Assembly: GCF_030814475.1 (NCBI RefSeq)
Contig: NZ_JAUSVF010000001.1
Location: 1,571,001 to 1,635,000, forward strand
Direction: 5' to 3'
Length of the DNA stretch: 64,000 nucleotides
DNA from: Pararhizobium capsulatum DSM 1112
Lineage (GTDB): Bacteria > Pseudomonadota > Alphaproteobacteria > Rhizobiales > Rhizobiaceae
Below are positions 62,068 to 64,000 of the stretch, piece by piece. Position numbers and translations under genes: made by a program. Within the stretch, counting starts at the first letter, position 1. Each line of letters starts with the position of its first letter. Under the pieces are notes generated by a model. The model made no database searches and had not been told where the DNA came from. It saw only the letters and a list, made by a program, of their open reading frames with translations.

Positions 62068-63483
62068 TTATGTCTTTGTGCCGCCGACCGTCGTATCGTT
62101 CATGCGCAGATGCGGCTGGCCGACGCCGACCGGCACCCACTGGCCGCCCTTGCCGCAATTGCCCATGCCATTGTCGAGCTTCATGTCGTTGCCGATCATG
62201 GTGATGCGCTTCATCGCATCCGGACCGTTGCCGATGAGCATGGCGCCCTTGACCGGCGCGCCGATCTTGCCGTTGTCGATCAGGTATGCCTCGGTGCAGC
62301 CAAACACGAACTTGCCCGACGTGATGTCCACCTGTCCGCCGCCGAAGGAAACGGCATAGATACCCTTTTTCACGGAAGCGATGATCTCTTCGGGCGTCTT
62401 GTCCCCTGAGAGCATATAGGTGTTGGTCATGCGCGGCATCGGCACGTGGGCATAACCTTCGCGACGGCCGTTGCCAGTCGGCTTCATGCCCATCAGGCGG
62501 GCGTTCTGGCGGTCCTGCATGTAGCCGACGAGCTTGCCGTCGTCGATCAGCACGTTGTAGGCCGACGGCGTGCCTTCGTCGTCGATAGTCAGCGAGCCGC
62601 GACGGGCCTCGATCGTGCCGTCATCGACGACGGTCACGCCCTTGGCGGCGACCTGCTCACCGAGAAGTCCGGCGAAAGCAGACGTCTTCTTGCGATTGAA
62701 ATCACCTTCCAGCCCGTGGCCGACGGCCTCGTGCAGCATCACGCCCGGCCAGCCGGAGGAGAGCACGACATCCATGGTGCCTGCCGGCGCATCGATCGCT
62801 TCAAGATTGACAAGCGCCTGACGCAACGCTTCATCGGCGCCATGCTGCCAGCTTTCGGTCAGGATGAAATCACCAAAACCGCGACGGCCGCCGACGCCAT
62901 AGGAGCCGGATTCCTGCCGGTCGCCGTCACCAACGACGACGGAAATATTGAGCCGCGTCATCGGACGGATGTCATGCATGCGCTCGCCATCGGCACGCAG
63001 GATATCCACCACCTGCCAGGAGGCGGCGATGGAGGCTGAGACCTGGCGCACCTTCGGGTCCTTGGCGCGCAGATAGGCGTCGATTTCGGAAAGCAGCGTG
63101 ACCTTTGTCTCGAAGCTCGGCGTGCCGATCGGGTTTTCGTCGCCATAGAGCTTGACGTTGGTGCCCTGCGGGGCCGCGGCGTAGGAGCCGGAGTAACCAC
63201 GGGTCACGGCGCCCACGGCATCGGCCGCGCGCTTCAAGGCCGCAACAGAAAGATCGCCCGCATGGGCGTATCCGGCCGCCTCACCCACAACAGCACGCAG
63301 GCCAAAACCCTGGTCGGTATTGAAGCTGCCGCCCTTCAGGCGGCCATTGTCGAAGGAGAGCGATTCCGACTGGATATGCTCGATGAACAGCTCACCGTCA
63401 TCGGCGCCGTTGAGCGTATCCGCCAGAACCTTGCGCACCGCCGCCTCGTCGCTGTCGAACAGTTTGATGAGATCGGTGTTCAT
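62068..63483 (-). CDS. tldD: Metalloprotease TldD
   Basis: 471 residues. Zinc peptidase that with TldE/PmbA degrades unfolded peptides, and in E. coli matures microcin B17 and degrades CcdA. Zinc motif HEAVGH in MLHEAVGHGLEGDFNRKKTS, GLRAVVGEAAGYAHAGDLS near residue 60, FGGGQVDITSGKFVFGCTEA with the third ligand cysteine, and MGNCGKGGQWVPVGVGQP near the end. ATG 63483 with AGGAG. The partner gene is not in the window. Confidence 0.95.
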   Translation of the reverse strand: MNTDLIKLFDSDEAAVRKVLADTLNGADDGELFIEHIQSESLSFDNGRLKGGSFNTDQGFGLRAVVGEAAGYAHAGDLSVAALKRAADAVGAVTRGYSGSYAAAPQGTNVKLYGDENPIGTPSFETKVTLLSEIDAYLRAKDPKVRQVSASIAASWQVVDILRADGERMHDIRPMTRLNISVVVGDGDRQESGSYGVGGRRGFGDFILTESWQHGADEALRQALVNLEAIDAPAGTMDVVLSSGWPGVMLHEAVGHGLEGDFNRKKTSAFAGLLGEQVAAKGVTVVDDGTIEARRGSLTIDDEGTPSAYNVLIDDGKLVGYMQDRQNARLMGMKPTGNGRREGYAHVPMPRMTNTYMLSGDKTPEEIIASVKKGIYAVSFGGGQVDITSGKFVFGCTEAYLIDNGKIGAPVKGAMLIGNGPDAMKRITMIGNDMKLDNGMGNCGKGGQWVPVGVGQPHLRMNDTTVGGTKT

Positions 63484-63570
63484 GGGCGTGGCTCCTGCAT
63501 CTTTTGATGCGGGTTATGTAGAGGCTCGGCGCGAGCAGGGCAAGGAGCGCTGCCATTGCGAAGAGCGGTA

Positions 63571-63999
63571 TTAGGCCTTTCCGCTCACACGCTCGCGTAC
63601 GCTCTCCAGGATCTCGTCCGACAGGGCAGGGTCGTTGACGACCCGCGACAGCACGAGCGCCCCGACAAAGCTTGCGACATCGGTGATCGCGCGTTCGCGG
63701 TCGGGCTCGCCACCGTCTTCCATCTGCCAGTTTTCCATATGGGCAATCAGGCCCCGAATATGCTCGGTCACTGGACCTCTTTCGGTGTCCGGCAGGCGTG
63801 CCAGTTCCGGCCCGAGGGCTGCGACCGTGCATCCGGCGCCAGCTGCTTCGCGATGCGCGGGTGAAAGATAGGATTTTGCGAAGTCCTCCAGCGAGCCGCT
63901 CAGTGCATCGGCTTTCAGCATATCCACCATCGCATGGGTCAATGCCTGCCCGGCAAGATCGCTCTTGGATTTGAAGTGTCCATAAAAGCCGCCATGGGT
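63571..63999 (-). CDS. TetR-family transcriptional regulator (5' end outside window)
   Basis: The frame is open to the right edge; the last codons encode HGGFYGHFKSKSDLAGQALT, the recognition-helix end of a TetR helix-turn-helix. The remaining C-terminal part is helical (LEDFAKSYLSPAHREAAGAG, RERAITDVASFVGALVLSRV) and includes a GCTVAALGPELARLP segment as in the YxaF/LmrA-type C-terminal domain. The target genes probably lie outside the window. 87 bases upstream of tldD on the same strand. Confidence 0.88.
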   Translation of the reverse strand, partial: THGGFYGHFKSKSDLAGQALTHAMVDMLKADALSGSLEDFAKSYLSPAHREAAGAGCTVAALGPELARLPDTERGPVTEHIRGLIAHMENWQMEDGGEPDRERAITDVASFVGALVLSRVVNDPALSDEILESVRERVSGKA

Positions 64000-64000
64000 G

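Noticed and set aside
1..64000. tRNA, rRNA, insertion sequences, integrases, att sites, replication origin
   Set aside because: None recognised by eye on either strand; tRNA genes could be missed without a scan.

Overview
The window looks like a chromosomal segment of an alphaproteobacterium of the order Rhizobiales, most likely family Rhizobiaceae (Rhizobium/Agrobacterium group). The base composition is GC-rich. Several gene families typical of rhizobia are present (BA14K, DUF1344, DUF1217, TldD, RT0821/Lpp0805 lipoprotein, bioMNY), as are short palindromic intergenic repeats of the rhizobial mosaic-element type. No rRNA, tRNA, CRISPR array, insertion sequence or prophage was seen. The window opens inside glyS and closes inside a TetR-family regulator gene.

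Region by region. 1-5 kb: 3' part of glyS, a DUF523 protein, a membrane protein, an exported protein with its own terminator, and purD. 5-8.5 kb: a PotD-like periplasmic binding protein whose stop codon overlaps the start of a membrane GGDEF-EAL protein. 8.8-12.4 kb: a CopD/HemJ-like membrane protein, an Fsr-like MFS exporter divergent from an AraC regulator, and ubiA. 12.4-19.3 kb: a repeat element, a tiny gene, a conserved protein, a five-repeat DUF1217 protein, an FAD-linked oxidase, a Sua5/YwlC-type threonylcarbamoyl-AMP synthase and an unrecognised protein. 19.6-22.3 kb: a cobalamin riboswitch in front of a Rieske oxygenase and its ferredoxin reductase. 22.7-27.3 kb: an RTX-type secreted repeat protein, a GH25 lysozyme-like protein, a BA14K protein and a CorA/ZntB-type transporter. 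27.6-33.7 kb: acyl-CoA dehydrogenase, enoyl-CoA hydratase, a PHB-depolymerase-family esterase and a chemoreceptor. 33.7-41.4 kb: a minus-strand housekeeping block (histone-deacetylase-like protein, xseB, dxs, tlyA, RNA methyltransferase) with a MntA/HepT toxin-antitoxin pair and a pirin between xseB and dxs. 41.5-44.4 kb: the bioMNY biotin uptake operon with a coupled reductase. 44.5-49.3 kb: a YcaQ-like DNA glycosylase, a GAF-GGDEF-PilZ protein and a broken papain-like protease/hydrolase fusion. 49.4-64 kb: ribB, aroC, a CHASE-PAS-PAS-GGDEF-EAL protein, fabI, a J-domain protein, pdxH, a polysaccharide deacetylase, small envelope proteins and tldD.

Three separate c-di-GMP turnover proteins with different sensory inputs lie in 50 kb: periplasmic ligand via a binding protein, GAF/PilZ, and CHASE/PAS. 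The points I find most worth following are the polyamine-binding-protein/GGDEF-EAL pair, which resembles the Vibrio NspS-MbaA arrangement; the B12 riboswitch with a candidate Shine-Dalgarno-sequestering hairpin controlling a Rieske oxygenase; the decayed protease-hydrolase fusion; two tiny genes with strong ribosome binding sites; and palindromic repeats with compensatory changes placed just upstream of start codons.
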